NCBI RefSeq assembly: GCF_900113275.1
Contig: NZ_FOOU01000012.1
Coordinates: forward strand, 1-64,000
Direction of reading: 5' to 3'
Length of the DNA: 64,000 nt
Source: Neptunomonas qingdaonensis
Lineage (GTDB): Bacteria; Pseudomonadota; Gammaproteobacteria; Pseudomonadales; Balneatricaceae
A program made the translations under genes and the position numbers. A model generated the notes under the pieces. It saw only the letters and a program-made list of their open reading frames with translations, made no database searches and was not told where the DNA came from. Each line of letters opens with the position of its first letter. Position 1 is the stretch's first letter. This document shows positions 17,728 to 28,716 of the stretch, in pieces.

Positions 17728-19593
17728 ATGACCATTAGAGTTAAGCTGATAATGCTTGTGGTTTTCATGATTGTCAGTATCGCTGTGATGTTTGGGCTGC
17801 AAAACCACACCATAGATAAAACTAAGTCTTTAGAAAAAACGGTATATCAAGTCAGCGAGCTTAACGTCAATATGCTACTACTTCGTAAGCATGAAAAAGA
17901 TTTTCTGGCTCGTGACGATGCGCAGTATATTTCTAAATTTGATAAAGATTCCGAAAATTTCTCAAATAATATACTTCGCCTTATTAGCGATTTAGAGTCT
18001 TTGGAAACCTCCAGTGACGCAATGCAACAGCTCTTAGAAATTCTTAAGTCTTATCATCAAAGCTTCCACGAGCTGGCCCGAATGAAGATAAAAATTGGTT
18101 TGAGTGAAGAAGAAGGGTTACGCGGCTCCTTGAGATCATCTGTTAAATCAGCAGAAAAGATTGTACGAGACATCAATGATTTTGAAGTGCTTTCATGGCT
18201 ATTGCAGCTTCGGCGCAATGAGAAAGACTTCTTGTTGCGAGCAGATCTGAAATACGTGGATAAGTTTGATGCTAATTATCAAATTTTTATGTCAATACTC
18301 GAAAATAGAGACATACCTCAAAATCGACTTTCGGACATCAGTAAAAAGCTCGAAAATTACAAAAATGATTTTCAGATGCTGGTTAAAACATTTGAAGAAG
18401 GGGGGCTGGATAGCAAGTCAGGATTATTAGGCAAGATGCGGATAACCATACATAAATCTGAGGAACTGCTGGAAACAACAGGGTCTCAAATTAAGGCTTT
18501 CTCTTCTGAAAAAATTGGCGAGCTAGAAACACTCTCGGCCATAATAGCTATTCTAATCGGCATTATATCTACATTTTTTGCTTTATATATTGCTTTAAGT
18601 ATTATCCGGCCTCTCGATGTGCTTAATAAAGTGATGTTGGCAGCGAAAGAAAATAAAGATTTGACTCTTGAATTTCATAGTAAAAACAAGGATGAAATTT
18701 CAAGTATGGGAGGAAGCTTTAATAATATGATGAGCGAGTTCAAGGCGCTTATGGGCGAGGTGAGCATGTCATCGATCCAACTTAGTAGTGCTGCTGAAGA
18801 AGTGTCATCTATCGCTGTCGAGACGGCAAAAGGATTAAATTTTCAACGAGATGAGGTTTCACAAGTTGCGTCGTCTATTAATGAGATGAACGGTGCAATG
18901 AGAGAAATATCCGAGAATACAGACAGGACGGCAGCAACAGCGCAAGAGTCTCAAGCCAGTGCTGTTCATAGTCAGAGAATTATCGAAAAGGCTATTTCTG
19001 ATATTGAGTTGATGGCCTCTGAAGCAGAACTGTCGTTTACAGCGATTACTAAACTGGAAAAAGAAAGTGAGGCTATCTGTTCTGTATTAGATGTAATAAA
19101 AGGGATTGCCGAACAAACTAATTTGCTGTCACTTAATGCTGCGATTGAAGCCGCCAGAGCAGGGGATTCAGGAAGAGGTTTTGCGGTGGTAGCAGATGAG
19201 GTTCGTGCGCTTGCTGCAAGAACGCAAACATCTACTGTTGAAATAGATGCCATGATCTCCTCGCTGCAGCATCAAACAGGCATCGTAGCGAAAATGATCA
19301 ATAAATCTGTTGAATTAAGCCGTATCAGTTCGCAAGGTGCCGCGGCTAGTATCGATTCGCTGCATGTCATCAATACAGGTGCTAACCATATCGTTGATAT
19401 GACCACGCAAGTTGCTGCGGCTGTTGAAGAACAAGCGGCTGTCGCTGAGATGATTACAAAAAATACAGATAAGATAAAAGACATTGTCGATATGTCTAGT
19501 GAGCAAGTTGCGCAAAACTCTGTCGCAAGTGATGATGTAGCTAATCAAGCGTCGTTACTGCATTCTATTATTGCTAAGTTTAAAACGGTATAA
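17728..19593 (+). CDS. Methyl-accepting chemotaxis protein with HBM sensor domain
   Basis: Transmembrane chemoreceptor, 621 residues. Two membrane helices (residues 7-24 and ~268-292) bracket a helical periplasmic domain of ~240 residues carrying the duplicated HBM motif: [15 protein letters not shown] at 51-65 and [15 protein letters not shown] near 159-173, the hallmark of helical bimodular sensors that bind organic acids in Pseudomonas McpS. Then HAMP (~293-345) and the cytoplasmic hairpin with the tip [20 protein letters not shown]. No CheR/CheB pentapeptide at the C-terminus. Codon use is clearly more AT-rich than neighbours and an IS66 remnant lies just upstream, hinting at acquisition. 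Confidence 0.93.
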   Translation: MTIRVKLIMLVVFMIVSIAVMFGLQNHTIDKTKSLEKTVYQVSELNVNMLLLRKHEKDFLARDDAQYISKFDKDSENFSNNILRLISDLESLETSSDAMQQLLEILKSYHQSFHELARMKIKIGLSEEEGLRGSLRSSVKSAEKIVRDINDFEVLSWLLQLRRNEKDFLLRADLKYVDKFDANYQIFMSILENRDIPQNRLSDISKKLENYKNDFQMLVKTFEEGGLDSKSGLLGKMRITIHKSEELLETTGSQIKAFSSEKIGELETLSAIIAILIGIISTFFALYIALSIIRPLDVLNKVMLAAKENKDLTLEFHSKNKDEISSMGGSFNNMMSEFKALMGEVSMSSIQLSSAAEEVSSIAVETAKGLNFQRDEVSQVASSINEMNGAMREISENTDRTAATAQESQASAVHSQRIIEKAISDIELMASEAELSFTAITKLEKESEAICSVLDVIKGIAEQTNLLSLNAAIEAARAGDSGRGFAVVADEVRALAARTQTSTVEIDAMISSLQHQTGIVAKMINKSVELSRISSQGAAASIDSLHVINTGANHIVDMTTQVAAAVEEQAAVAEMITKNTDKIKDIVDMSSEQVAQNSVASDDVANQASLLHSIIAKFKTV

Positions 19594-19605
19594 CCTATTT
19601 ATTAG

Positions 19606-19624
19606 GAGGGCCTGATACGCCCTC
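19606..19624. terminator. Hairpin between convergent receptor and GGDEF-EAL genes
   Basis: GAGGGC/GCCCTC stem with a CTGATAC-type loop, 12 bases past the receptor stop. No clear T-run on either strand, so it is at best a weak bidirectional terminator. Confidence 0.4.
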
Positions 19625-19639
19625 ACAGGGCATGGCGTT

Positions 19640-22600
19640 TCAGATCGATGTCACGGGTGTACAGGCTAGCTCGCTTAATGGCATCGGTATTGCGATACCA
19701 TAGCCCTGTGCGAAGTCGACTCCAATCTCGCGAAGTATTTCCAGTATTTCCTTATTTTCGACAAACTCTGCAATCGTCTTGTGACCCATGACATGGCCGA
19801 TTTCATTGATTGATTTAACCGTCGCCAGGTCCATCTTATCTTCGAGTATGTCTTTTACAAACATACCGTCTATTTTAAGGATATCGACGGGTAAGTTCTT
19901 CAGGTAGGCATAAGAAGAGAGTCCGCTGCCAAAGTCATCGAGAGCAAACTGACAACCGATTTTTTTTAGTGCAGAGATAAAGATGATCGCACTACTGAGG
20001 TTTGAAATCGCCACAGTTTCGGTAATTTCGAAACATATTTTCTCGGGCGGAATATCATAGGCTTGCAGCTGTTCAACGACAAAACCATGGAAAGTGTCGT
20101 TGCTGACGGAGAGCGCAGACAAATTGATCGCACAGGTTCGTAGTCGGCGCAGGTGTTCAGGGTTAGCGTGTAACCAGCCGAACACATTCGTCACTACCCA
20201 GGTATCTATATCGGTGGCAAGCTTGTAACGTTCGGCAGCCGGAAAAAAACTGGCTGGCATGATCATACTGCCGTCTTCGCCGATCATGCGGAGCAGAATT
20301 TCATAGTGCAGCCCCTCATCGCTGCCGCTTAGGTCCATAATTTGTTGCTGGTACAGGCAGAAGCGATTTTCGTTCAGCGCGCGTGGGATACGGATAGCCC
20401 ATTGGGTTTCTCCATCTCGCTTTGCCAGTTTCTCATCAGATTCCTCAAAAACCTCAAGTCGATTTCGTCCCTTTTCTTTTGCCGTGTAGCAGGCTGTATC
20501 GGCAGCCTTCATCAGTTCGTCAGCGTTGTCACTACCACGATTAATAGCCACCATACCAACGCTGAGGCCGACGTTGAAAATGCCTTCGTTCCATGCGAAA
20601 TTGTATTCGCGTACGCTATTGATCATTTTTCGTGCAATTCGCTGTGCCTGGTCGAAATTACAGCGTTCTAACAAAAGACCGAATTCATCCCCCCCCAAAC
20701 GGCCCAGAGTATCGCGCTGGCGCACGCAGGAAGTCATTACTCTGGTTATCTGGCGTAGTAGTTCGTCACCGGCAACATGACCGCAGGTATCGTTGATCAC
20801 TTTGAACTGATCCAGGTCGATATAACAGAGGATGTTGAAAGAATCTTCTTTTTCAGCCGTTTCACGAACGCGTTGCAGGCGGCTTTCAAACTCCTGCCGG
20901 TTGATCAGATCAGTCAATGCATCATGTGAGGCCTGGTAGTAAATGTCCTGCAACAACTGCCTGGCCTGGGTGACATCCTTAAATACCAGGACGGCACCAA
21001 GAATTTCGCCCTGATCTCCGCGAATAGGGGCGGCAGAGTCTTCGATGGCGAACTCCTGGCCACTACGATTGAGCAGCACAGTGTCACTTTTTTGAGTGAC
21101 TACTTCGCCTTTTTGCAGACAGGCTGCCACTGGGTCTGGGGCGGGTTCACGGCTTGCATCGTTGATAATCTTAAACACTTTTTCCAAGGCCAGGCCTTTT
21201 GCCTGGGCAGCACTCCAGCCGGTTAAATTCTCCGCGATAGGATTCAAAAACTCGATGATGCCGTCAGCGTTTGTCGAAATGACGGCATCACCAATCGACT
21301 GCAAGGTAACCTGGGCCCGCTCTTCGGATTTAAATAAAGCGCGCCTGGCTGCCTTCTCCTGAGTTATATCGCGCACAGTCAGAACCTGCAGGGATTTTTC
21401 GTTCTGCTCTGATTCGCCAATGGCCAGATGTACCGGGAAGCTTGTGCCGTTTTTGTGGGTCGCACTCGCCTCGAAAAAGATGCCATCATGCTGATTGGAA
21501 TCAGTTTCGGGGTTTTGGGGTTGCAGATTAAGATCGACTTTAAGCCAGTCTGAGCCATCGCAGAGTCGTTGCACGGGTTGACCTATGATTTCAGCTTCAC
21601 TATAGCCAAATGTCTCGGTCGCCCCACGGCTGAAAGACTCGATAATACCCTGCTCGTTAATTGAAATAATGCCACCATGGACGGTATCAACGATTCGCTG
21701 GGTATGTTTCTCGCTTGCTTCGAGTCTGTTGCGCGCTTTTATTTCCCTGGAAAACAGCAATGAGGTAATAATAATCAGAAAAGATGCCAGCGCACAGATC
21801 GAGTAAGACAATGTTTTATACTGAGCCAACGCGTCGCGGGTATCTTCGCCGGACACACCGATGGCAACAATCAAAGGAAATTCATCGAGTGCCCGATAGC
21901 TGTATACCCGGGGAACGCTATCGACCACACTGGTTTGTAGGTAATAACCAACGGGGCGTTGTTCGAGCTCCCCCCACAAACGTGATCCGCTGATATCCTG
22001 TCCGGGGCCGAGCTGGCCATAAGAGGAGCGGGCGAGAATGCGTTTATCTTTACCGACTAGGGTAGCGGCGCTGTTCGCACCGAGCCCGAGAGTATTGAAG
22101 AAATTGGTTATGTTTTCGGCCTTGATAGCAACAAATGCAACCCCGCCAAAACTGCCATCGGGCTTTTCAATGCGTCTGACCAGGCGAACGGTGAGTACGC
22201 CGCTATTGCGCCCCAGGTGCGGCCGCGAAATAAACAACTTATCTGACTCGGCATTTTGCTGCTGGATAAAATAGTCACGGTCTTTTGCTGTGCTGCCCGG
22301 TTTGATGCTGTGCCCTGACACCAGAATTGGCGTGCCAGTTTCGTCCATAATAGTGACATGCGAAGCAATTGCACTGTTGAGTGGTACTTCGTCCATCAAT
22401 TTTTTGACTGAATCGAGATCGCTGCTGTCCTGATATTCACGCCGCACCATCTTCAGGTAAGCGTCACCGTATCGGAAAATGGCAAGCGTATGTTGTTCAA
22501 AAAATGTGGCGAGTTGTTCTGCCTTGATCCGACTTTCCAGCAGCCCTCGCTCCTGTTCGTGGGCCATGATCAGGTAACCGATGAGCCAGATCAGGACAAT

Positions 22601-22681
22601 AGCAGAGCTCGCCATGCCTATAATTCTTCTGGTCAAGCCCGAGAGGGGTAAGCCATTTATAATCGGTATCACCGCAATCAA
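19640..22681 (-). CDS. Cache-PAS-PAS-GGDEF-EAL cyclic-di-GMP enzyme
   Basis: 1013-residue membrane protein for cyclic-di-GMP turnover. Order: membrane helix (~23-42), periplasmic Cache-type sensor (~45-290, with DRDYFIQQQNAESDKLFISR), second helix (~292-310), two PAS domains (~330-445 and ~460-580), GGDEF domain with intact GGDEF at 663-667 preceded by an RQRD inhibitory site five residues upstream, and an EAL domain. The EAL motif is EIL at 794-796, keeping the metal-ligand Glu; NLSALS, FEITET, DDFGSG, KIDGMFV and AEFVEN are present, so both activities are plausible. The GGDEF codons contain an eight-G run. Which direction dominates cannot be told from sequence. Confidence 0.94.
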   Translation of the reverse strand: MIAVIPIINGLPLSGLTRRIIGMASSAIVLIWLIGYLIMAHEQERGLLESRIKAEQLATFFEQHTLAIFRYGDAYLKMVRREYQDSSDLDSVKKLMDEVPLNSAIASHVTIMDETGTPILVSGHSIKPGSTAKDRDYFIQQQNAESDKLFISRPHLGRNSGVLTVRLVRRIEKPDGSFGGVAFVAIKAENITNFFNTLGLGANSAATLVGKDKRILARSSYGQLGPGQDISGSRLWGELEQRPVGYYLQTSVVDSVPRVYSYRALDEFPLIVAIGVSGEDTRDALAQYKTLSYSICALASFLIIITSLLFSREIKARNRLEASEKHTQRIVDTVHGGIISINEQGIIESFSRGATETFGYSEAEIIGQPVQRLCDGSDWLKVDLNLQPQNPETDSNQHDGIFFEASATHKNGTSFPVHLAIGESEQNEKSLQVLTVRDITQEKAARRALFKSEERAQVTLQSIGDAVISTNADGIIEFLNPIAENLTGWSAAQAKGLALEKVFKIINDASREPAPDPVAACLQKGEVVTQKSDTVLLNRSGQEFAIEDSAAPIRGDQGEILGAVLVFKDVTQARQLLQDIYYQASHDALTDLINRQEFESRLQRVRETAEKEDSFNILCYIDLDQFKVINDTCGHVAGDELLRQITRVMTSCVRQRDTLGRLGGDEFGLLLERCNFDQAQRIARKMINSVREYNFAWNEGIFNVGLSVGMVAINRGSDNADELMKAADTACYTAKEKGRNRLEVFEESDEKLAKRDGETQWAIRIPRALNENRFCLYQQQIMDLSGSDEGLHYEILLRMIGEDGSMIMPASFFPAAERYKLATDIDTWVVTNVFGWLHANPEHLRRLRTCAINLSALSVSNDTFHGFVVEQLQAYDIPPEKICFEITETVAISNLSSAIIFISALKKIGCQFALDDFGSGLSSYAYLKNLPVDILKIDGMFVKDILEDKMDLATVKSINEIGHVMGHKTIAEFVENKEILEILREIGVDFAQGYGIAIPMPLSELACTPVTSI

Positions 22682-23033
22682 CTCCCGGAATGCTGCATTT
22701 TGCTCGTATTTTATAGCTAAGGAGCGAATGACACCTGTTATAAGCTATAAGTAAATTATTACGGCCATCATTGCTAAAAGTTGAGGAAAATCAACTCCAA
22801 AAAAAGTAGCGTAATGCATGGCACCCATTAACTGAAGAAATATAATGTTATTTGAATGAACTATTGTCTGGGGTAATTGCCCAGGCTAATGGTTTCATCG
22901 GCGCAGAATCATTCACTGAATATCACGTGAGCCCTCCCCAAAAAAATTCGAAGCGGTTGTTGTGCTTCTTTGGACTTCGTATTTCATGCTAAATGAGACG
23001 GCATTTTATCTTTCATAAGATGTGACAGAGTCG
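22682..23033. other. Non-coding gap upstream of the GGDEF-EAL gene
   Basis: 352 bases without a supported gene. Contains a short inverted repeat AGTTGA/TCAACT near 22780-22800 and AT-rich tracts that could hold the promoter of the GGDEF-EAL gene; no clear -35/-10 pair, RNA gene or repeat was recognised. Confidence 0.5.
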
Positions 23034-23321
23034 CTACTTTGCCGACAAATCTAGCCACCTAAGAAGCACCTGAAGCTTTTCTTTGATGATGGAGTATAAC
23101 GATGAAGAGGGAGGCGAGGTCTGTTGTTTAGTCCCATTTCTGCCAGTCGCTGCATTTTCTCTTAATTGCTTCAACGCTTGTCTGGCTTCTCTTCTTTGGA
23201 GGGCAGAATTAGCGACTTGTGCAAACGATCCATACTGTTCAGTCGACAGCTGGGTAGACCCGGTAGGATGATAGCGGTTTCTGCTGGTGGAGGTGTTTTT
23301 GCCTTTAGGTGAACTGCACAT
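23034..23321 (-). CDS. Small uncharacterised basic protein
   Basis: 95 residues from ATG 23321, which follows a strong AGGAGGG ribosome-binding site at six-base spacing; this is the main evidence that it is real and decides the start over an upstream alternative. The protein is serine-, threonine- and lysine-rich at the N-terminus (MCSSPKGKNTSTSRNRYHPT), has a helical middle (SALQRREARQALKQLRENAA) and an amphipathic C-terminus (SIIKEKLQVLLRWLDLSAK). No family is recognised; no signal peptide. It lies alone between the GGDEF-EAL gene and the rlmA pair. Confidence 0.55.
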   Translation of the reverse strand: MCSSPKGKNTSTSRNRYHPTGSTQLSTEQYGSFAQVANSALQRREARQALKQLRENAATGRNGTKQQTSPPSSSLYSIIKEKLQVLLRWLDLSAK

Positions 23322-23449
23322 ACTAAGCCCTCCTGACCAGGCCAAACTTGCAAACAAGTATGTGAGCAACCTAGCAAGACAATATGAAACGAAACTGAAA
23401 ATGATTTCAGGCGCTTCGAATCAGTGACTGGAGATAGAAAACGATAATG

Positions 23450-23743
23450 CTACTTCTTTTTATCTTCGTCACTGATCAAAAAGCGAAATAACCGCAGTAG
23501 ACTCAGGCTGATATAACCCACCATGGCCAGTAATATGCCTATGATAATCAGTGCGATACCCAGCAGCGCGACCAGTTCCTGTTGTAGCGATTGGCCGAAC
23601 AGAAATTCTGCGATGGTTACTAGCAATATACCCAGCATGCACAGGCCAAAGCCGCTGAGTAACAAGATTAGATTTTGTTGATAATTATCGGCTCGTTTTA
23701 TTAGAAGTTTTATCAAGCGACGTTTTAATGAAGGCCTATTCAT
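23450..23743 (-). CDS. Small two-helix membrane protein of unknown function
   Basis: 97 residues: basic N-terminus (NRPSLKRRLIKLLIKR), two hydrophobic helices (about 24-48 and 58-82) and a charged tail (SDEDKKK). The start ATG overlaps the rlmA stop region by four bases, so it is co-translated with rlmA. No family recognised. Confidence 0.72.
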   Translation of the reverse strand: MNRPSLKRRLIKLLIKRADNYQQNLILLLSGFGLCMLGILLVTIAEFLFGQSLQQELVALLGIALIIIGILLAMVGYISLSLLRLFRFLISDEDKKK

Positions 23744-24582
23744 AAGCGGCGAAAGAAGCCCAGATTGACATGAAATGTCAGATTCAGCGGTACAGCGGCG
23801 AGCAGTTTGGCGGTGGTTTCAGCGCTGATGCGCTGGCTATGCGGTGTCATGTCTAATAACGCTTGAATATCCTCTGCTGATTTGAGTGAAAATTCAAAAC
23901 GCAGAGTATCTACTTTTTCACAGCTAAATAGCGCGGCCAGCTCGGCTGTTGGGTCGTATTCGGAGACTTTAATCTCTTCATAAATACTTTGGCGCAGCTC
24001 TAGTAAGTGATCCTGTGCAGGCCAGGCTAACAGCAGTAACCCAGCCGGTTTAACGACTTTGGCAAACGCGGCCGGCATCAGGCGGCTAAACATGACCAGT
24101 AGCAGGTCCTGGCTTTGCTCTGGAACCGGCATTTGTGCGCCCGAAGCGACTAGCCAATGGATTGATTGACTACGTCGACACGCTGCTTTAATGGCATGTT
24201 TGGAGATGTCGAGGCCGATCATCTCCACCTGCATTCCGCTTAGCGTCTTTTCTACCTGAGCGGTGTAATAACCCTCACCACAGCCCATATCCAGCAGGCG
24301 GGCGTTGGGTTTATCTGTCAGCGCTTGCCGAACTTCTGTGCAGACTTTATCGGCTAGCGGTTGATAGCAGTGCTGATCGAGAAAATGTGTTCGGGCGGCG
24401 ACCATCTGTGGGTTGTCGCCCGGGTCTTTGGAGCGCTTACGCTGTACCAGTAACAGATTCCAGTAGCCCTGTTTCGCCTGATCGTAACAGTGGTTCTGTT
24501 GGCAAGACAGCGAACGACCCTGCTGCGTTAAGGCAAGAGAACAAACAGGGCAGACAAGGTGGCCGCTGATAACATTCATCAT
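23740..24582 (-). CDS. rlmA: 23S rRNA (guanine(745)-N(1))-methyltransferase RlmA
   Basis: Methylates N1 of G745 in 23S rRNA helix 35 using S-adenosylmethionine. 280 residues: N-terminal zinc ribbon CPVCSLAL...SCQQNHCYDQAKQGYWNLL (four ligand positions), then a Rossmann methyltransferase with LLDMGCGEGYY (motif I, ~98) and GLDISKHAIKAA. The DPGDNPQMVAARTHFLD stretch is typical of RlmA. Length is standard. Followed by a four-base-overlapping small membrane protein gene. Confidence 0.94.
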   Translation of the reverse strand: MMNVISGHLVCPVCSLALTQQGRSLSCQQNHCYDQAKQGYWNLLLVQRKRSKDPGDNPQMVAARTHFLDQHCYQPLADKVCTEVRQALTDKPNARLLDMGCGEGYYTAQVEKTLSGMQVEMIGLDISKHAIKAACRRSQSIHWLVASGAQMPVPEQSQDLLLVMFSRLMPAAFAKVVKPAGLLLLAWPAQDHLLELRQSIYEEIKVSEYDPTAELAALFSCEKVDTLRFEFSLKSAEDIQALLDMTPHSQRISAETTAKLLAAVPLNLTFHVNLGFFRRL

Positions 24583-24587
24583 TCAGA

Positions 24588-25850
<1,263 letters not shown>

Positions 25851-25860
25851 CTAGCGCATA

Positions 25861-26892
25861 TTAGTTATGCTTGTGCAGTTCTGCATTCAACTGAATCGCT
25901 GATTTGTTGGTTTTGACTTCAATGCGCCCGTTCTGTGAATTACGACGGAACAGTAAGTCTGATTTACCAGCCAGTTCGCCTGCTTTGATGGTGCTCACTT
26001 CGTTGTTCTGCTCATCTAACAGTGTCACTTTAGAGCCGCCCGTGACATACAGCCCCGCTTCGATTGTACAGCGATCACCTAACGGCAGACCCAGACCCGC
26101 ATTAGCGCCGAGCAGGCAGTTTTCACCCACAGAGATCAGAACGTTGTTACCGCCCGACAGAGTGCCCATAGTAGAGCAACCACCACCCAAATCAGAACCG
26201 TTACCGACAACGACGCCAGCTGAGATACGGCCTTCAACCATGCTAACACCCAGTGTGCCGGCATTGAAGTTGATGAATCCTTCATGCATGACCGTTGTGC
26301 CTTCACCTACATGTGCACCTAAACGAACACGTGAGGTTGCGGCAATACGTACACCTTCCGGAACTACGTAGTTTGCCATTTTAGGGAATTTGTCGACAGA
26401 ATGGACATCCAGCACACGCCCCTGCGCACGTGCAGCCAGTTGGCGGCGAGGCAGATCAGCTAATGCAACAGCACCTTCGTTGGTCCAGGCCACGTTAGGC
26501 AGCAGGCCAAACATACCCGACAGGTCAATACCGTGAGGCTTAACCAGACGATGCGAAAGCAATGCAAGCTTCAGATATACTTCGGGGGTAGAAGCGGGTG
26601 AACTGTCTGTTTCCAGAATAGTAATCACCATCGGTTGCTGCGTACCTTTTAGTACTTCAACCACTTCAGCCTGATCTTCGGCATCAACGCTGAGAAAAGC
26701 CGCTTCCAGATCTTTTAATTGCGCTTCACAGATTTCGATAGCCGCATCGCCACCGTCATAACCCAGCGTTTCGGTAACCGCGCTGATGAGTGCTGCTGAC
26801 GGATTTAATAGCGGTGCGTTGTAGTAGATTTCCAACCAGTCACCGTTGGAAGATTGGGTGCCAATACCCAGACCAAATGCAAAATAGCTCAT
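25861..26892 (-). CDS. dapD: 2,3,4,5-tetrahydropyridine-2,6-dicarboxylate N-succinyltransferase
   Basis: Succinylates tetrahydrodipicolinate with succinyl-CoA in the lysine pathway. 343 residues, the long Pseudomonas/actinobacterial type rather than the ~274-residue enterobacterial one. The C-terminal left-handed beta-helix shows hexapeptide repeats (VRLGAHVGEGTTVMHEGFIN, then GRISAGVVVGNGSDLGGG and CSTMGTLSGGNNVLISVGEN). Downstream of arsC-like gene with 12 bases between, so probably one transcript. Confidence 0.95.
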   Translation of the reverse strand: MSYFAFGLGIGTQSSNGDWLEIYYNAPLLNPSAALISAVTETLGYDGGDAAIEICEAQLKDLEAAFLSVDAEDQAEVVEVLKGTQQPMVITILETDSSPASTPEVYLKLALLSHRLVKPHGIDLSGMFGLLPNVAWTNEGAVALADLPRRQLAARAQGRVLDVHSVDKFPKMANYVVPEGVRIAATSRVRLGAHVGEGTTVMHEGFINFNAGTLGVSMVEGRISAGVVVGNGSDLGGGCSTMGTLSGGNNVLISVGENCLLGANAGLGLPLGDRCTIEAGLYVTGGSKVTLLDEQNNEVSTIKAGELAGKSDLLFRRNSQNGRIEVKTNKSAIQLNAELHKHN

Positions 26893-26904
26893 ATTTAATT
26901 CCGC

Positions 26905-27279
26905 CTAAGACGTCAAGTTTGAAAAAATTTCGTTGTATTCGGTTTCTTTGAAACCGACATAACGCTGAATATCTGCTTCTGATAAGCAGACCTCCAGTAC
27001 CGGACGTTTAATAATGGCCGGATTTTCCAGCATCAGCGTACGTGCGGATGCTGCATCAATATTCTCTTTAGTTGATTCAGGAAGCTGGCGCCACGTGGTG
27101 CCGCGTTTGTTTAATAGCACCTCCCAGCCGAGTGTCGCGAACCATTGGTCCAGCAGAGTTTCTGGTAGGCCATCAGTACGATAATCGTGAAAACGACATT
27201 CGATGTTATTAGCGTCCAGCCACTTGCGCGCTTTTTTGATTGTATCGCAATTTTTGATGCCAAAAAGCGTAATACTCAT
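26905..27279 (-). CDS. ArsC/Spx-family protein (YffB-like)
   Basis: 124 residues with thioredoxin-like ArsC fold: MSITLFGIKNCDTIKKARKW carries the single N-terminal Cys (residue 11) of the CxxxxKAR motif, and PAIIKRPVLE carries the conserved Arg-Pro. YffB-type proteins are not arsenate reductases; some bind glutathione. The position between dapC and dapD is conserved in pseudomonads and relatives, but no role in lysine synthesis is shown. Confidence 0.9.
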   Translation of the reverse strand: MSITLFGIKNCDTIKKARKWLDANNIECRFHDYRTDGLPETLLDQWFATLGWEVLLNKRGTTWRQLPESTKENIDAASARTLMLENPAIIKRPVLEVCLSEADIQRYVGFKETEYNEIFSNLTS

Positions 27280-27292
27280 TTTGCTTTATCCT

Positions 27293-28492
27293 TCAACTTA
27301 AACCTTCAACGAAACGGCGAATGCGCTGTGCACCTTCAATGCACTCTTCCAGCGTGGCGACCAGTGCCATACGCACATAACCGGCACCAGGCACACAGCC
27401 ATCGATTTCGCGGGATAAATAACTACCGGGTAACACGGTCATGTTCTGCTCAGCAAACAGCTTCTGTGCAAACAGATCATCAGCAATGGGGGTTTTCGCC
27501 CATAGGTAGAAACTGGCTTCTGGCTGCTGCACGTCCATGACGGGTGACAGTATTTCAACGACACGGGCAAACTTGTCGCGATACTGATCACGGTTGTCTT
27601 TAACGTGTGCTTCATCCTGCCAGGCGGCAATAGACGCTATCTGGTGCTGAACGGGCATTGAGCAGCCGTGGTACGTGCGGTATTCCAAAAATGGCTTGAT
27701 TAACTTGGCATCGCCAGCAATAAATCCTGAACGTAGTCCCGGCAGATTGGAGCGTTTAGATAGACTGTGCATGACAACACATTTGTCGTAATCGTTACGC
27801 CTCAGACGCGCACAGGCTTCCAATAAGCCAACCGGCGGATGGGCTTCATCCAGATAGATCTCGGAATAGCATTCATCAGACGCAATGATGAAATTGTATT
27901 TGTCCGCCAATGCAATGAGCTTTTTCAGGGTTTCAAAATCGGTTACAGCGCCCGTTGGGTTGCTCGGTGAGCATAAAAACAGAATCTGACAACGCTCCCA
28001 TACCTTTGCCGGAACCGCAGCATAATCCGGAATGAATGCGTTTTCACTTAAACAGCTCAGGTAATAAGGCTCTGCGCCCGCCAGATAAGCGGCCCCTTCA
28101 TAGATCTGATAAAAAGGATTGGGCGAGATCACCAGTGCGCCTTCTTTACGTTCTACGGCGGCCTGAGTAAAAGCAAAAATGGCTTCACGAGTTCCGTTTA
28201 CCGGTAATATGTGGTTATCGGCGGTGAGCGTGTCCGGGGTTAGATGAAAGCGCCTTGTGCACCAGTCAGCAATCGTTTCGCGTAACTCAGGAATGCCTTT
28301 AGTGGTCGGGTAGTTAGAGAGCCCGTTGAGGTTATCTGTGAGTGTTTTGACCACGAAAGCAGGAGAGGTATGTTTGGGTTCACCAATGGAAAAGGCGATA
28401 TGTGGCATATTAGCCGGTGGCGTCACCTGCGCTTTCAGTTCTGCCAGCTTTTCAAAAGGGTAGGGTTGAAGGCGCGCTAAATCCCGATTCAT
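27293..28492 (-). CDS. dapC: Succinyldiaminopimelate transaminase
   Basis: PLP-dependent class I/II aminotransferase making N-succinyl-LL-diaminopimelate with glutamate as donor. 399 residues starting MNRDLARLQPYPFEKLAELK, the characteristic DapC opening. PLP-binding Lys in SLSKRSNLPGLRSGF; NPTGAV loop; Asp in ASDECYSEIY; C-terminal Arg in GYVRMALV. The second ATG (28492) is preferred: AGGA lies seven bases upstream of it but only two bases from the first. First gene of the dap cluster. Confidence 0.93.
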   Translation of the reverse strand: MNRDLARLQPYPFEKLAELKAQVTPPANMPHIAFSIGEPKHTSPAFVVKTLTDNLNGLSNYPTTKGIPELRETIADWCTRRFHLTPDTLTADNHILPVNGTREAIFAFTQAAVERKEGALVISPNPFYQIYEGAAYLAGAEPYYLSCLSENAFIPDYAAVPAKVWERCQILFLCSPSNPTGAVTDFETLKKLIALADKYNFIIASDECYSEIYLDEAHPPVGLLEACARLRRNDYDKCVVMHSLSKRSNLPGLRSGFIAGDAKLIKPFLEYRTYHGCSMPVQHQIASIAAWQDEAHVKDNRDQYRDKFARVVEILSPVMDVQQPEASFYLWAKTPIADDLFAQKLFAEQNMTVLPGSYLSREIDGCVPGAGYVRMALVATLEECIEGAQRIRRFVEGLS

Positions 28493-28642
28493 AAACATTT
28501 CCTGCGTTGCCGTGAGGCGGTTATCAAAAATAGGCTGGAAATTATACCGGATGCGGCTGAGTCTATTAAGTGTTTCCTTTTTGATATTGTCGCGAGGATG
28601 GACTTTTTAGCAGAAATTACCGTGATACGGGCTGGAAATGGG

Positions 28643-28686
28643 GAAAAAAACGCTCCGGCAATAACGTTGGGAACAGTTCCGGAGCG
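28643..28686 (-). terminator. Rho-independent terminator of the EF-hand gene
   Basis: CGCTCCGG/CCGGAGCG stem (28651-28686). On the minus strand it is followed by seven T residues (complement of 28644-28650). About 30 bases past the EF-hand stop. Confidence 0.85.
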
Positions 28687-28716
28687 CTAAACGCTGGATA
28701 GGTAAAAAAGGATGAA

